The notes: generated by a model not told the origin, from the letters alone. Positions 1 through 29,268 are shown, counted from the stretch's first letter. The stretch is DNA of 64,000 nt from Pomacea canaliculata (GCF_003073045.1 NC_037597.1:3461717-3525716), one strand, 5' to 3'. Numbers and translations: made by a program.

Positions 1-20
1 TATTTCTATCAAAAGAAAGG

Positions 21-193
21 GCGGTGTGGTGGCTCAACGGTTAACGCCTGTCACTAATACAGTGACGGTTGGCTGTCCTCTAGGGCTGGCTGCTATTTTC
101 TGTCATGTGGCATCTGTTTACACGGCTGGCTGCCTTACCGTGATAATATCTATATTATAGCCTTAGTTGCTGACTCGGCGTAAAACACCAATC
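21..193 (+). repeat. tRNA-derived SINE copy, older
   Basis: The sequence begins with a tRNA-like head containing an A-box-like stretch (TGGCTCAACGGTTAACGCC) and ends with a tail reading ACTCGGCGTAAAACACCAA. It matches the copy at 33490-33683 along most of its length, including the internal 'gtggcatctgt' and 'ggctggctgc' segments. No clear target-site duplication remains, so it is probably older. The conserved 3' segment resembles tails of mollusc SINEs of the Meta-SINE/Nin-DC type; that family name is from memory. Confidence 0.7.
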
Positions 194-2138
194 CAGAGAA
201 TTTTCCTTGCGGCCGAATACCGAGCTGTGATCCATTTTCAGCAAATTCAAATTATGCATTTGTACCAGATGAAGTAGAGTTGCTTCCTTGTTTTATTCGT
301 CTGATTTGGGGACTTTTTGAAAAACGATCCTCCAAGCATCTTATAAATAAAGCAGAGTGCGGTTGCATGTTGTGTACGTGGTTCTTTAACATTCAACGAA
401 CTGTTAATGCAAGACGTTAAGAGATTTTAAAAATAATTACACGTTTATGTTAAGTTCCCTAATTCAACGATGAAACCTTTTATTTTAACTAGCAAGCAAT
501 AGATATATATCCGGGAAAAAAAATGCACAGTAGCTGAACTTTACATGAACCCAGATGTATGCACTTTTAAACGCTCGGAGGAAACCACGGACGTGTATAG
601 GTGGACTGCTGTCTGTCTGCCGAGACCAACACTTAGCCTCTCGCGAAGTTTTCAGCTGTTAGTCTCGGCGAGCCTTAACAATGAATGTGACTAAACCGGA
701 AGCTTTGTACACACCTGCCTCGTTTTATTAGATGACTGAATTGTCTGTCGGCAGTTCAGTAATAAAGTTCGTGGAGGAAACTGCTGAACCCTGAAGGAGT
801 GTAAAGTACACGTATAACGATAATGGGCGAGGCGAGTGGTCATATTACAGGGGTTGGAGGGGGATTATGAAATATATAGCTCTGAAAACACAGGTTACCA
901 TGAATCCAGTCACAGCCAGAAAGTACTCGTTGGATAACGTTGAACGTTAATCGTTGTGAGACTGGTTTCGGGGATATAGCTCTACATAAATATTCACTGA
1001 CACGCCAGGTAAAACTCTTTTGTTCGTCTAAACAATGTTTGTATCACGAAAACGGGCTATAGGCTGATGGCGTTTCTAACTACGTGAGACCTTTAACTGT
1101 AAGCTTACCTTGGGGGTGTCTGAAAGGAGAAGAGGGGGAGTGGGAATTAAGAGACCTCCCTGGATTAATTCGAGTTGGAAAATAATACAGATGATGTACT
1201 ATTTAGCTTCTTCAAGTGAGCTAAACAAACAAAAAACCTGGATCCACACCGAAATCCCCGTTCAACGTTGTTAATCAAGACTGATTTATCTGAACATGTG
1301 GTGCAGTGATGGCTGGGAATCTGTCCGCAGAAAAAGGTTCATATGCCACATATACTGCCCACTTCCCTCCGAACGCAAAGCCAGCTGTCGCAGGACAAGG
1401 ATTCTGAAACTGAACTTATTTCGCTCCCACCGACCTGTAAAGCCGGACTGGCAGCGCGGATATTCTAAAAACCAAAATCATGCGGCAGAGTGAAACACGA
1501 TAGCAAGTTGAACCGCGGGCCAACGGCCGCTTGTTTGCTCGATCGTTACACGTGATGCCCTCAGCATGATCCACGTTTGACTGGGACCGTTAAAACTGCC
1601 CAGCCTTTCATGGGGCCCATTATGCTGCTTAGTTTCAGTTCAAACTGACGCGCTGCTGAGATTGCTATAATCATACACAAAACAAAAGAATGGGAAAAAA
1701 ATGGCTGGAGCGAACAACATTCAGAAAGATGATGGGATGGTTCAGGAGAGTTTGATGAATGGATTTCTCCGAGCTACTGGTAGGTTCATGAGGTTTATGG
1801 ATACTTCACAGAAATCTTGAAATTTACCGATGGACAGATTCATTCATCATTCAACTTTTCTCCAACGAAATATTTAAAGAAAAGACACAATTCAAATTTA
1901 CTTTATCTTTTTTTTAACACTTTTATACCAGTGATTTACTCTTCCTATACAGATGGCACTCGCAGATGCGACCATTAATTAAGTGCATGCGTTCATTGTT
2001 TTAAAAAAAAGCCCCAACAAACATCATTTGCATAACCTGAAGCATATTGTAAACTCATTCTGCATACATAGCCAGAAATAAAGACCTATACACAGTACGT
2101 ATGTCTATTCCTTATTCCAAGATAACGAAGCGGAGGAG
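194..2138. other. Gene-free flank downstream of mARC
   Basis: I see no exon supported by homology here. Open frames such as 1296-1493 lack family resemblance and splice context. The part nearest 2138 is expected to hold the mARC 3' untranslated region (minus strand), but no convincing AATAAA on that strand lies close to the stop codon. Confidence 0.5.
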
Positions 2139-5100
2139 TTAGGGGGCAGCCGTCGTAGGAAGGACTTGAATGCTGCCTCTCTTGGCATACACAGCATCCC
2201 CGACACGAATCATCCCCGTTTTGTCCAGAGTGTAGTTCACACCAAATAATGGCTTTGGTCCGTATGGCTCAAGCAGTCGGAATCTGGAAAAAATAAGATA
2301 AATGATAGCGACTTTTTATGCGAGAAAACTACTCAGATGAAATTTCACTTGATACGCGGAGTTAAACTTTGAACAGCTGCATCGCTTGCTGTTTCGATTG
2401 ATTTCAGCTCAAAACCTGTTGGAATACACAAAGGTGAGGTGTTTTTTTCCCCTGCATGCGCCTCACGTAAATGAAGGATATTTGCAAGTGTGCAACCGTC
2501 TTGTATCGAGCTTCCCTCCTCACTGTGTGTATGTGTGTCTTCCTACCTCCCCTCATTTACACACACATCGATGATGATGATGATTGATTGATGATTGATG
2601 ATGATGATGATTGATGATTGATTGATTGATTGATGGATGATTGATGGTGATGATTCGTAACGTCTAGTCACCACAAACATCACAGCTAGAACCAAAAATG
2701 GGCCTCAACACCAGTTAAAGAGCCGATTGCGGGAACAAACAAGAACGCCCAAACATCGCAGACTACTGTAGCCCTCGCTTCTTACTTCTTGAGCGTGGAC
2801 AGAGGTTCTTCTTCTTGGTCCTTGACCCCTTTCTCGGGGTCGACGGTGATCATGAGGCAGCGCGAGCAGTGGTCTATGGCCCGCAACTCCACGTCCCCGA
2901 TGTGCAGCGTCGTCCACATGTCCTGGACAGTCAAACATAGCAGCTGGCAGGCGAGTGAAGCCTTATTTATAAATATGTGGTTGATCTTTCGCTCAGTTTT
3001 AACCCCTCCTGGTATGGAGATGAAATAAACATTCACTATCCAGTGTCAGTCCGCCCTGGTTTGACCTTTAACCCAAATAAACAAATACATAGGACAACAA
3101 CGCATTACAGTTGTTTTGTGACGAGTGCGGCGTAGGACACGCTGCACTTATCTGTCATCTGTGTCACAAAGGTCACTCTTTATACAGATCGCTTATAGCA
3201 GGCATTGCGAAGATTTGTTCCCTCCTTGTGACAGCAGTTTATCATCTGTTCGACTGGCTTGGAAACCGATACACAGACGTGTTTGCCATCTTTGTTGACC
3301 AATCTGCCCCACTCGGACAAATTAATATGTAATATCTTACTTTACCTATATTGTTAGTTAAGCTATGGAGGCGACACCACTGATGAGCTGTCAGTTGCCT
3401 TTAATCGAGCCACAATGCCGCTTTTTTGTGGAGGTTAAGTGTGTCTCCCGTTACCTTCCATTAATCCTATCCATCGACTCGCATTAGGCCTCGTTTTGGA
3501 AAGCCGGAATTAAAGTGGATTTCTCCAACTCGAGCGCATCCTGCTGCATCAAAAATAGCTTTTAAGTTTATAGGTTATCACAAAGCAAACCTTCTCACTT
3601 CAGCAAAGGCCGGACAGCCTTCGACAACGATGTTAGGCCGGAAGTTGCAGGCTGTAACTGGCTTCTGTAGCCGCTGGTTGAGCAAGTGTATGGAAGCCTT
3701 GGTCAGGACGTTGTACGAACAGTTGTCAGCGAACGCCATCTGAAACGCATCAACACACGTGACTAGGTCGTGTACACTTGGCTTCTCGAGGCTATTATAG
3801 CTGACAACCCGCGATATTCTTTGATACTGGAATTGAAAGTATAGTATTACTGGACTGATGATTGATGAATGGCTGACTAACCTCACTGATCGAGACCTCA
3901 CCAATGCTCGTAATGTTTACACTATCTAAAGGGAAAGAACTTTAAAATTTCGATAGTCCATGAAGGCGAAGGATGGACAACAGACCCAAAATGTGACCAA
4001 TATTTTAAGATCAGCTTTAATGCAGAAATTATTTTGTCGTCGTCCATGTAATCGTTTGGGTCATTAATCACCATTTCAAAAGACACGACAAATCAAAAGC
4101 ACAATCGAGAGCAGGAACACACAATGATTCCGACATTAGTACTCACGATAATAATGACGATAATGGTGATGACTAGGGCGACTGTGATTATTAACTTACG
4201 CCAAAGAGAAGCATCTTTGCTTAAACATGATCTTTATAAAACGGCGTTTTTGTTTTTTTTTTTTTTTGTTTTTTTTCTTTTGTTACTTTTGTTTGTTGTT
4301 TTCGTTTTGTTTGTTGTTTTGTTTTTATTTTTTTGTTTTTTTGGTCTGTTCAATACAATTTTCGACTAAATCATTTGTTTCACACCTCTTTTCGTGTATG
4401 TATTTGTACCTATTGTGTAAAAAGCTCAATCACACCTGCTTTCCGTATATGTTTCAGTTACACTTTAATGAACAGAGAGCCCAGCAGAGTAAGCTGGCAA
4501 TGACAGGTGACATACCAGATCGCCCGGCCGAGCCAGATGCGGCCAGGGCTTGAGGTTCTTGTAGGAGTCTCGCTTGTCGAGCCCGGGGGCGGAGAAGTGG
4601 AGTCGCAGCCCCTCTCTCTTGAAGAAGCGACACAGCCACTCGGCCACTGCGTCCCCGCAGTCCAGGGACGTCATGGTGTCCGTTTTCACCCTGTCGTTTG
4701 TTGGCGAGGGAACAGGATGCATTATTTCGCACGTGTCATTCACTGGCAGTCATTCTGTGGCATAGCATTAAGAGCCACGAATGTTCGTCATTCACTGACA
4801 GTCATTGTGTGCTAATGTCCTATTAATATTATCGCATCTACATCCTGGCCTTACAACGAAGACAGTAGGGATTGCGAGACTCTATTCACGCCGTCCACGT
4901 CGAGACCGTAACTGTCGTCACAGCCGGTTGAAATCTAGTTAATCATAACCGCCAGTAAAATCTTGATGTGATTGAATGCATCCGTACAACAAGACCGAGT
5001 TCTATTATTTGTTTTATGTGTTGACAAACATGGGTCGTTGTCGTCGTCATCGTCGTTCGCCTCCTCAAATCCGTGCTCCTAAAATTGTCCAGCACTTCTA

Positions 5101-7931
5101 TAAAGAAAAAGGGAGAGGGGAAGAACAATTTCACTTTCGCCATTCACAGTGAAACCTCCCAATAGCAAGCGGAAAGACAAACATTCGGATTCAACTATAC
5201 CGGTGAGTAACTTACGTAACTCTGCGGAGTCCCTCGGCGTTGACAGGAGGGTTGGCGGGGATGCTGATGGCCTCCATGCCTGGAGCGTTCAGCTGTATTT
5301 CATTGTCACGCAGACCTGGACAGAGATGAGAGCCATGGTGGGCTCTTGTCGCTGGGTGAGGTATACGCCATTGGCTGTCGCGACTGTGAAGTGTCTGGTA
5401 GATAGAAATCATCGCATAAATGGTGGTGGGCGCGTGTAAAAACGCAGCAAAGAAAGTTACGGCAAAAGAAGGACGATACCTTGATTATTTCACATTTAGA
5501 ATGCTATAGCTCGGGTGTTTTGACAAAAAACTCCCTGCGAATAAACGGAACCCCCGACACTCATGCATTGCGCATGCGCTAAACTTTATCTGCTCGACTT
5601 CCGTTTAGTTTTCTCTGCTTGTCTGCTCGTTCAAAAGTTCTTGACCCTAAATCTGACGCAGACCGTATCCTGAATCAATGCCTATCTCAAGGGAATGTTC
5701 AAATCGGTACACCGTTCCAGCAAACAAGTGTCACGGTGTCCCGAAACGAGATGTGAACCCAGTGCCTCTTTGTAGCGGTAACAAATTAGTGTTTTAATCA
5801 CTACACTACCCAAAGCTCATGTGAGAAAGACTGAACACCGTATCGCCTTTTATAGTCTCGACTGTTTATGAGAAAGACGAAGAGCTAGTCAAGAAGTCTC
5901 TGAAGGCAAACACTTTTTGTCACCACTCATTCTCTCTTCTGTCTCTCAAATCATTCTGTCTCCCTCTGGTGGTGCAACAGGTGGGTGTTTGTCACAGTCC
6001 AGACACCATAGAAACAGACAGCCGACTCCACACACAAATGTACACCGGTGTGGTGCTGACAGGTCTCTCGGCATGTTTGGCATCTCCAAAATAACTACAA
6101 CTGATGAGGGAATACATCAATCCAGCGCATTTGCATCGCAAGTAATCTATAGCTGTTCCCGTGCAAGAGATTTAATATCCTTTGTACCATCAGAATAGGG
6201 AGTCAATATTCAGACGATTCCACGTATTCTTTCTGTGCATGTAGCATTTGCTTACAGCATCTGTTATTGATTTAGCGATGATCAGAGCTCTTATCTCTTT
6301 GTTGGTCCACACGTATCCTCTCATTTATAATATGGCTGGTCTTGAAAAAAAAAAAAGAGGGGTGTATCGCTTTAATATTTCATTTGGTTAGTAGTTAAAC
6401 ACTCTTCACAACACTTTTTAACCCAGTGGTTCTTAACCTTTTTTGAGGTACCGAACCCACAAGTTTCATATGCACGTTCACCGAACCCTTCTTTTTGTCA
6501 TCACGAAATGCGGGTGTGTCTTGACCTCCGTGGCGGAGGCTCCGCCGAACCCCTGAGACCGACTCACGGAACCCCTAGGGTTCGATCGAACCCCGGTTAA
6601 GAACCACTGTTTTAACCTGTATTTTTGAACTGTACAACGAGCAGATTTCAACACAAGAAAACTCATGGACCTAAAAAATTTAGCCAATCCAAACTAAAAA
6701 CAAAACCCAACAGATTTTTAAAAAATTACAACAGTTCTAAAGAATCCTGATACGTCCTGGAAATAATAGCTTCGCGTGAAACGACAAATATCATTATGAT
6801 AAGGTATTGTGTTGAGCATTGGCTACATCTTTTGAGCATTATAGAGATTGAATTATGCTATTATTAAGCTGGATGTCTTGTTATTTGAAGTTCCAATAGT
6901 ATGGACGTTTGGCCGAATTAGGGCGTTTTCTGTTTCAACTTCCGAAAAGATGATTGCTACTTAAAGAAAATTTCTCAACCACATAGATTACATTATAAAA
7001 ATATTTTAGTGGTGTACTGTCGTGTTTGTGTGAACGCGTATGTGTAAATTCACCCATCTTGAAATTTGCTGATGGGTCTAGCTATAGACAATAGAGCTCA
7101 ACGGATATCAAACAGAATATCCTTGACTACTCAATGGTGCCCTCATAGTTAAATAATACATTCACTCTGTTATTTTATGTTTTACCTTTAAGTTCTGTCA
7201 TCCTCTGCATTGTCATTGTTAATCTGTCACATTCGTGTTAAATTTTGTTGTATAATCACCTCATAAAACACACACACACGTGTGACAGATTTGTCATCTA
7301 ACAATGCTTGTCAATAAAACTAACAATACCGATTCTTCTTTTTTTTCTACCTTTAACATCGAGGTACGCCATGTACCTGCAGTCATTACAGTGCATTACT
7401 TATTTCTGCTAGTCAAGCCATGTTTGATTGCTTTTATCTAGTCTTACTTTATTTAAAAAAAAAAACTGGCGATATGTGTGTGCATGTCACATGTGACCGT
7501 AACATACCAGCTGAGAGAACGGAAGTCAACCGTAGCGAGCCGGTTACCCCAGCTATTGCCTTTTATATGTATAGTGCATTCTAAGTGGTTCGACCTGTAC
7601 ATCCGAGTCGAATTACAATACATTCAACCCTGCCGTAAAGGACAAGTGAACTCAGTCTTCAGTTTATAACCAGCTCGACTCACCTGTCTGTGACTCCTGA
7701 CCACTTTAACCCGAATTTTGTACATTCTCCTTCTTCAATTTGAAGACCACGAAATGACTTGATTGGGAAGCACCAAAGCTCTGACACCCGACCTACAAAC
7801 TCATAACCCTCGATCCTGCTGGCTGGCGATAGTTTGCTTCGATACAGGTAAAGACCAGCCCCGAGTTTCAATGCCGACCCCGCAACCAGGGTAGCGAAAA
7901 TAGCAGCTGAACTTTCATGTACACCCGTCAT
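2139..7931 (-). CDS. MTARC: mARC-like molybdenum enzyme (MOSC domain), frameshifted exon 2
   Basis: Mitochondrial amidoxime-reducing component: a molybdenum-cofactor enzyme that reduces N-hydroxylated compounds with cytochrome b5 and its reductase on the outer mitochondrial membrane (family knowledge). Coding exons in transcript order: 7684-7931, 5216-5394, 4516-4690, 3599-3739, 2786-2922, 2139-2283. All junctions are GT-AG and reading phases agree, apart from one missing base in exon 2. With that base the product would be 341 aa, close to human mARC1. Residues about 9-30 form a hydrophobic N-terminal anchor followed by RSK. The MOSC N-terminal domain follows (ELWCFPIKSFRG, QRQEP). The MOSC core carries NFRPNIVVEG, GDVEL and DHCSRCLMITVDP, whose second Cys (about residue 270) is the expected Mo ligand. 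The C-terminus has PLFGVNYTL and IRVGD. The ATG is the first codon of an exon-1 frame matching the family start. Confidence 0.9.
2572..2656 (+). repeat. GATGATTGATT-type microsatellite
   Basis: Interspersed GATG and GATT units run through intron 5 of the mARC gene. It is a simple-sequence tract with no coding signal. Confidence 0.85.
4245..4345 (+). repeat. T-rich low-complexity tract
   Basis: A run of T blocks broken by single G, C and A bases within intron 3 of mARC. Frames through it encode only Phe/Leu/Val runs and are not genes. Confidence 0.8.
5735..5815 (-). repeat. tRNA-like SINE head fragment
   Basis: Read on the minus strand, a segment resembling an A box (TAGTGATTAAAACACT) is followed about 35 bases later by a B-box-like GGGTTCACATCTCG. 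This looks like a decayed SINE head in mARC intron 1. No tail or target duplication was recognised. Confidence 0.4.
6424..6609 (+). mobile_element. hAT-type MITE with perfect 8-bp target duplication
   Basis: A 186-bp element with perfect 15-bp terminal inverted repeats (CAGTGGTTCTTAACC at the left and its exact complement at the right). It is flanked by the 8-bp direct repeat TTTTAACC at 6416-6423 and 6610-6617. The CAGTGGTT start and 8-bp duplication fit the hAT superfamily. There is no transposase, so it is non-autonomous. It sits in mARC intron 1. Intact termini and duplication suggest a fairly recent insertion. Confidence 0.9.
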
Positions 7932-10900
7932 CTCCCCCGTGACCAGACTAGTCAGTGTTTTATCATGGACGTCATTAAGCCGGAAGCTTACTGGTATGGA
8001 GCCTCGTTCTAGTATGTCCTTCTTTAACCTGCCAGTTTAATCACCACCATTTGACACACAACAACACACGCGGCCCATCCATTACGATAGCAGTGAACAG
8101 ACAATAACAGCCACTTGACTACTATTGGGTCCCATGCACGAACCGACAGAAAGTATGTTATCGGCTGTTCGTAATTTAGCGTCTTTTGTGGGTCACTTCA
8201 TCAGGTCTGTCATCAAACCATCGATTAACCTGAACTAAGACCTCAAATAACAATAATATACGTTTAATTCGTTGTGATTAATAAATGCGAGTAAAATTTT
8301 GTTGACGGTTGTTTAAACGAGATAGGGTGGGTAATTTATGTGGACAATGACAATCTTGCCGATCAGACCTGTTCCAGTTTGAGGAGCAACCAAAGAAATT
8401 TTCATTTTAGTGATAAATAAGATATTCCTCCACGAGGTACGTTCTTAAGCTTGCAGCTCAAGGCCTGGTTATAGTGTAGACCCATCATTCACAAAGTGCC
8501 TAAAACCAACTCTCCCTCAGATAACCTATTTTTGCAAACGCTTCGTCACTGGATGTTCAGCGGTTATCACTTGGGCTTTAAATCTGCCTTAAGTAGGGCA
8601 TTATTATGGCCATGGTTTATGTATAAAGTTATGCGCTGCTTTCCCCAAATGACGCGAAGCAAAGACCTAGAAATTCTCGCAATGATTGCACGGACACTGT
8701 TGTCGCTCATGTACATGCGCACCCCGTGTCAACTTGTAATCCACTGATGTTCAGATCATGCCTTAAACAGCAGCTACATGGGTCCAACATTATCCACAGT
8801 AAATCTGTGCCTGACATGTACCAAAAGTTAACTCAGCAATGTTCATAAAATGTAGTTTACCATCCCCAAAGTGAAAGATGGACTTGAACATATCCAAGAT
8901 ATTAAATCTGCCCCAAATAAACGTGTACCTTAATTCTCTACCTAAACATTCACTTTCCCTTTCTTCCACCACCAGAAGAGAAGGAAAAAAAAAAAAAGCC
9001 CAACACTGAAAGGCTTCTAGGGTAAAACCTGTAAACTGTCAAAGAATTTGTGTCATATCAATTTAAATTTCTTTCTTTTTGTTTTAGACTGACACAACTG
9101 ATATGAACTGCACCAACATACAAACAGTATCACAAAAACCAATTTCCCCCACCTAGTGATCAATGTAGCACTGTGCATAAGGCATTCGTCCACCTTTGGA
9201 GACAAACACGCTCACTTTCAGCATGGCATTTATTTTTGAACATGTTAAGGGATATGATAAAAATTTCCTTGCTACAAGTCGAGCCTAGCTTCTCTTTGTG
9301 ACACTTTTTTGTTATTGTTGTCCTCCTTGTTGCCTTCAACCCTATATTTTCTAGCACAGTCACTTTTTTTAAAAAATAAAAACCACAATGTCATTTTAAA
9401 TGCATTCAACCATGCTTCAATAGTTTTAACATGGCATTTCTTCAAAATGACACAAAAATATACATATATACAGCATTCCCAATCTGCTAACATTGGAAGG
9501 CTCCAGTCTGTAAACCCAACTCCCTTCACTGAAACCAAAGCTGCCATTGGGGTGTTCGGTAAGTACACATTCTTTTGAAATGGAAGATGGCGGTAGATTA
9601 TGTCTCTGCTGGACAAGAACTGACTGCTAATGGTCGTACTGTTGCCGTAGTCACTGGAGATGATTCTTTATACATTACTCAAGATCTGAATCTTCAGGAA
9701 AAATATAAAATGCTTAGGATGATGCTGATACACATGTACAAAATGATCATCATCTAATGCTTTAGTCACAACAGATAAGAGATCGATTTTTTGATGAAAT
9801 GAGGAAGTAACTGTATGGTGCAAATGCATTTTAACAAAAAATACCTGCCACTACTTCAAACCTGACCTTACATGTGCACCTGGCACAAAGTCTATAAGAA
9901 ATGCTGCACATGGGAACCACTATCACCACACCACCCTCTGAAGTCAAGAAACAATTTATGGAATCATGATACATCAGAACCCTTGGCAAGAGCAAAAAAG
10001 GAATTTGGGAAGGTGAAGGGGAAGGGAGGGTCAGGGAGAATCCACTCTTGTACAGTTTCTCTTGTGCGTTCACAATTTGGGTCAGCCACAAGTCTTTCCC
10101 ATAAACACAACAGTTTTTGCCATCCACCAAACCAATGTCATAAAAGTGGCTGTCTTATAAAGTAAAAAAGAAAATTAGGATACTAAGCTGGCATTTTTGG
10201 ATACTTTAGAAGATGGCAGGTGTGTGGCAACCTTAATGAACTAACTCTAGAATATAAAAAAAGCAGATCAAACTGAACAGCAGCAAATCTGTTTTATGAG
10301 GGCCAGAGCAGGAAGCAGCTTTCTCAACAATCTCCTGTCTTCTTATTATTTCTAATACAAATAATATACATTTTGCTTGTTCTTTCTTATATCTCATCAC
10401 CTGGATGCATTTCCCCTGAAGTATAGACTTCTACAAATTTTCAGTCATGTCTTTGCACAACCACAGAAAGGTGAACATCACAAAATAAAGGACATTTCTG
10501 AGGACTACTCTGTGTAAACTTAAGCCGTCCACAAAACAGACTTTGCTGTGTAATGGATACAAAACAATCCCTGGAAGATAAAAAGTAACTAATCCTGTGC
10601 AAAGAATTTTATCTATTCATAAAAACCACAATGGACACAGTTTTTGGACATTTACTTAAACACAACCTAAAGAAGGCATCTGACATAGCTAATCACATAC
10701 TGACATGCAGTTTTGATCCCACTTCAGAAATTTGGTCTGAAAACATAATCCTTGAGTGATCTGACATTTTCCAGTTATATTTTGTAAACACAAATGTTCT
10801 CTATTATCTAAACCCAATGGGTCCTTCACTGTTCTGCACACACAAGACTACAAATAGCTGACACCAGACACTGTTTATTGACAATTTGGCAAGGACCTAT

Positions 10901-13437
10901 GCATATATATATCTATGCACAGACTGTTCACACAACTGCTTGGTGGAAACAAGTCAATATGACTTTGATGGACACGGAAAATGTATAGTGCTGAAAACAA
11001 GAACTTTTTCTTTGATAATAACAGAAAGCAGCTTCTTCCATGCTGACATTTGTCTTCTACCATCATCCACAATCCAGGTACAAGAAATATTCACCTTGCC
11101 ACAGATAAAAAAAAAATGCATTTACATGCATCAAATGTGTGCATGTAAAAGAGAAACATGCTAGAACTGTTGCTTTCATTCATCAATGCAATTAGTAGCC
11201 AGTTTTTTCTTAGAGTTGACTGCATGCACAACCTAAAGACAACTACAGGCAGGTTTCACTTGCTCTTATTTTGTGTCAGCACAAGGCAGAAGAATAGGCA
11301 AATGAAGCACACATTCTGTAAGTGGGGTTTCAAAGGTTTAAAATTTCATTGGACAGGCCGGCAGTCAAAATTTATAACATTTCAAGCATTCAAGAAACAG
11401 CTGTCACATTTGTGTTATTTTCACCTTAATTTCCTACAGATTATCCCCCCTCCCCTTTCTTTGGCTATAATTCATTCTTGGTATCCTTGAAGTTATAACT
11501 TCCTTAGAGCAAAGACATTTAATACTGTTACTAAACATAATGCTAAGCAAACAAGACAACAAAAATTTCTGACAAGATACACAGCAAAAGGACTTATTTC
11601 GTGACCATCTGTGTGGACCAAACAAAATAATAGGTAAATGCAATAAGTATTTTAACTGTGATCTTTATTTTAATCACGAAAATAATCTACCATAAAATTA
11701 TTTTGGCTCGACTTGTAAACGGTTTCATTTTTAAGATGCAGTTTTGTAGACGTATCTAGTTTTACTGATAATTCCCTTCCTAACTACTGCACTTTGGAAG
11801 AAGACCCTCTGATATCTATAAAGCTGATGACAAGTTTCATGAAACTTTACACATTTAGATATCTTTTAATTGTCAAGGCAATATCAATATACAAATACAA
11901 CCTCTTATGATCCTGCTGACTGAAATGAGCACTAAGTTTTAATTATTGTTACTAAAATAAATGAATTGCAATGGCATATCCTTTGACTGAGATTCTTGAA
12001 CACTAATATTCTTGGAGAACAGTTATGAAATGTTATAATTATGGTATGATCACAAAACTACACATAAATGCTGGTCTCAAATTTTAGCATATTGAAAGAT
12101 GATCTTTTTGCTGCTAGACAAAGTTGAAGTAACATTTTCAGTGCAGATTTTAAGTTTCAGTTATTTTCAAGGTTAAAATTATCCTTGCATTCCATCTACA
12201 GAAAATTTTGCCAATGATATTAAAACTAAAAATCAATAACAGGTATGTGGCTTTTGCCCTGAACTCTGTATTTGGTTTGGCAGTGTCTTGAGCTTCTTCA
12301 CAAAGATTTAAGTGTAGCACAATTTTAAGCTTGGGGTGCTGTTGTGTTGGAGGGAGGGGGGAAGACTGATGGTGGTGCAGGGGTTTTGAGTTGTGGGGAG
12401 GGGACTGGTTTTCACATCTTTCACAACTTCCATAAAAGCACTGAACTTTTTGTATTGCCCAATCCCCCCCCCCCCAAAAAAAATTATATTTTTGTACAAT
12501 CCACAAGACAAACCTCAATTAGGCTCTTATTTTGTTCTAAATCCACTTATGAAAAATAGTCTTAACAGCACCAAGTTTCCTTTAAAGTACACACATCAGC
12601 CAAATGGAAGCTTTTTATTCACATTTAGTGTACATAAAATCCAGTATGGCTGAAGCAATCTCTTTTAACTTTCAATCCTAACTAGATATGCTAACCACAT
12701 ACCATTTACTTCTGTGGGATCTGTGACACTGCAAAAGCAGCAAGGTTTTAAAACACAAAGAGCAAACCTGACAAGGACTTGTTTCTGATGTAAACATTGC
12801 TTTATGAGGCTGAATTCATGAAAGAGGCCAGTGTTCATGCTAAGCAATAACTGAAGACTAGGGCATGTTCAAAACTGAGAGAATTTTAAATAAGCTTCCA
12901 TTACAGAAGAACCATGGAATCTAAACAAGAGGCATTAACTGTTTTGTAGCTGTTAGATAGGAGGGCTTTTTCCTGATTTTCTGGTTTCATGAAAATATTT
13001 GTCATCACTTCTAAACATATAAAAATGATAGCTCAAGGGAAAAAAGATATTGAGGAAGTGGTATGAGATGGAAAGAGATAAAGAGAAATGTGTAAAACCA
13101 TCTACTACAGCAGTAGATTATGAATGTGTCTATACAGCAAAACCCTGACATACTTTCTCCTACTGATGATAAGTCATAAAAATGTTACAACTCAGGAGTG
13201 TTCCAGAATAGTTCTTCCCATAAATCTGTCACTCCACTTTCTCTGCCAGATTTTTCTTGCCACTGTAATCCTATTCTGCCATAACTGTGTTTTTGTGGAA
13301 TGGTTAAGGTGTGGACTAAACCAAGATAGGGCAGATTACCATGGCACTTATCACTGCACTTCAACATCCTTGAGAAAGGTACTGCATTGCTTCACCAATT
13401 TCTTTGAGTTTGAGCAGATGGACCTTGCATTATGTCC
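7932..13437. other. Interval between mARC and PPP4R3; probable PPP4R3 3' UTR
   Basis: The interval separates the mARC start from the PPP4R3 stop, both on the minus strand. The half nearest 13437 is probably PPP4R3 3' untranslated sequence. Minus-strand AATAAA candidates appear as TTTATT near 12615, 11648 and 10866, but I cannot choose among them. Poly-C/poly-A runs occur near 12467-12483. A coding-like patch at about 9480-9760 is reported separately. The remainder shows no recognisable gene. Confidence 0.5.
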
Positions 13438-28988
<15,551 letters not shown>

Positions 28989-29268
28989 CGTTTGTGAAAG
29001 TTTCCCCAGATGCCGATAATCGCCAAAATGAGTGATCACGTCAAACCTACGTGCTGACTGAAAACTGCATGGATATACTGGTTCGAACACATGGAATTTA
29101 CAGACATTCCACTTGATAAAATAAATCGTCAGTTTATGTACAGAATAGAAAAATGAACATATCTCCCATTCGACATCAGTACTCCAACTCGTCAAGAAAG
29201 GGTTCTGACCAAAAGAAAGACACTAAAATTAATCCGATGGCGTTGTCCTCGTTCAAAGGAGCTAAGTG

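Noticed and set aside
4124-4553. Phe/Leu-rich open frames that look like membrane segments
   Set aside because: They translate a T-rich low-complexity tract in mARC intron 3.
12150-12559. Pro/His-rich frames near poly-C
   Set aside because: Low-complexity sequence in the presumed PPP4R3 3' untranslated region, with no splice context.
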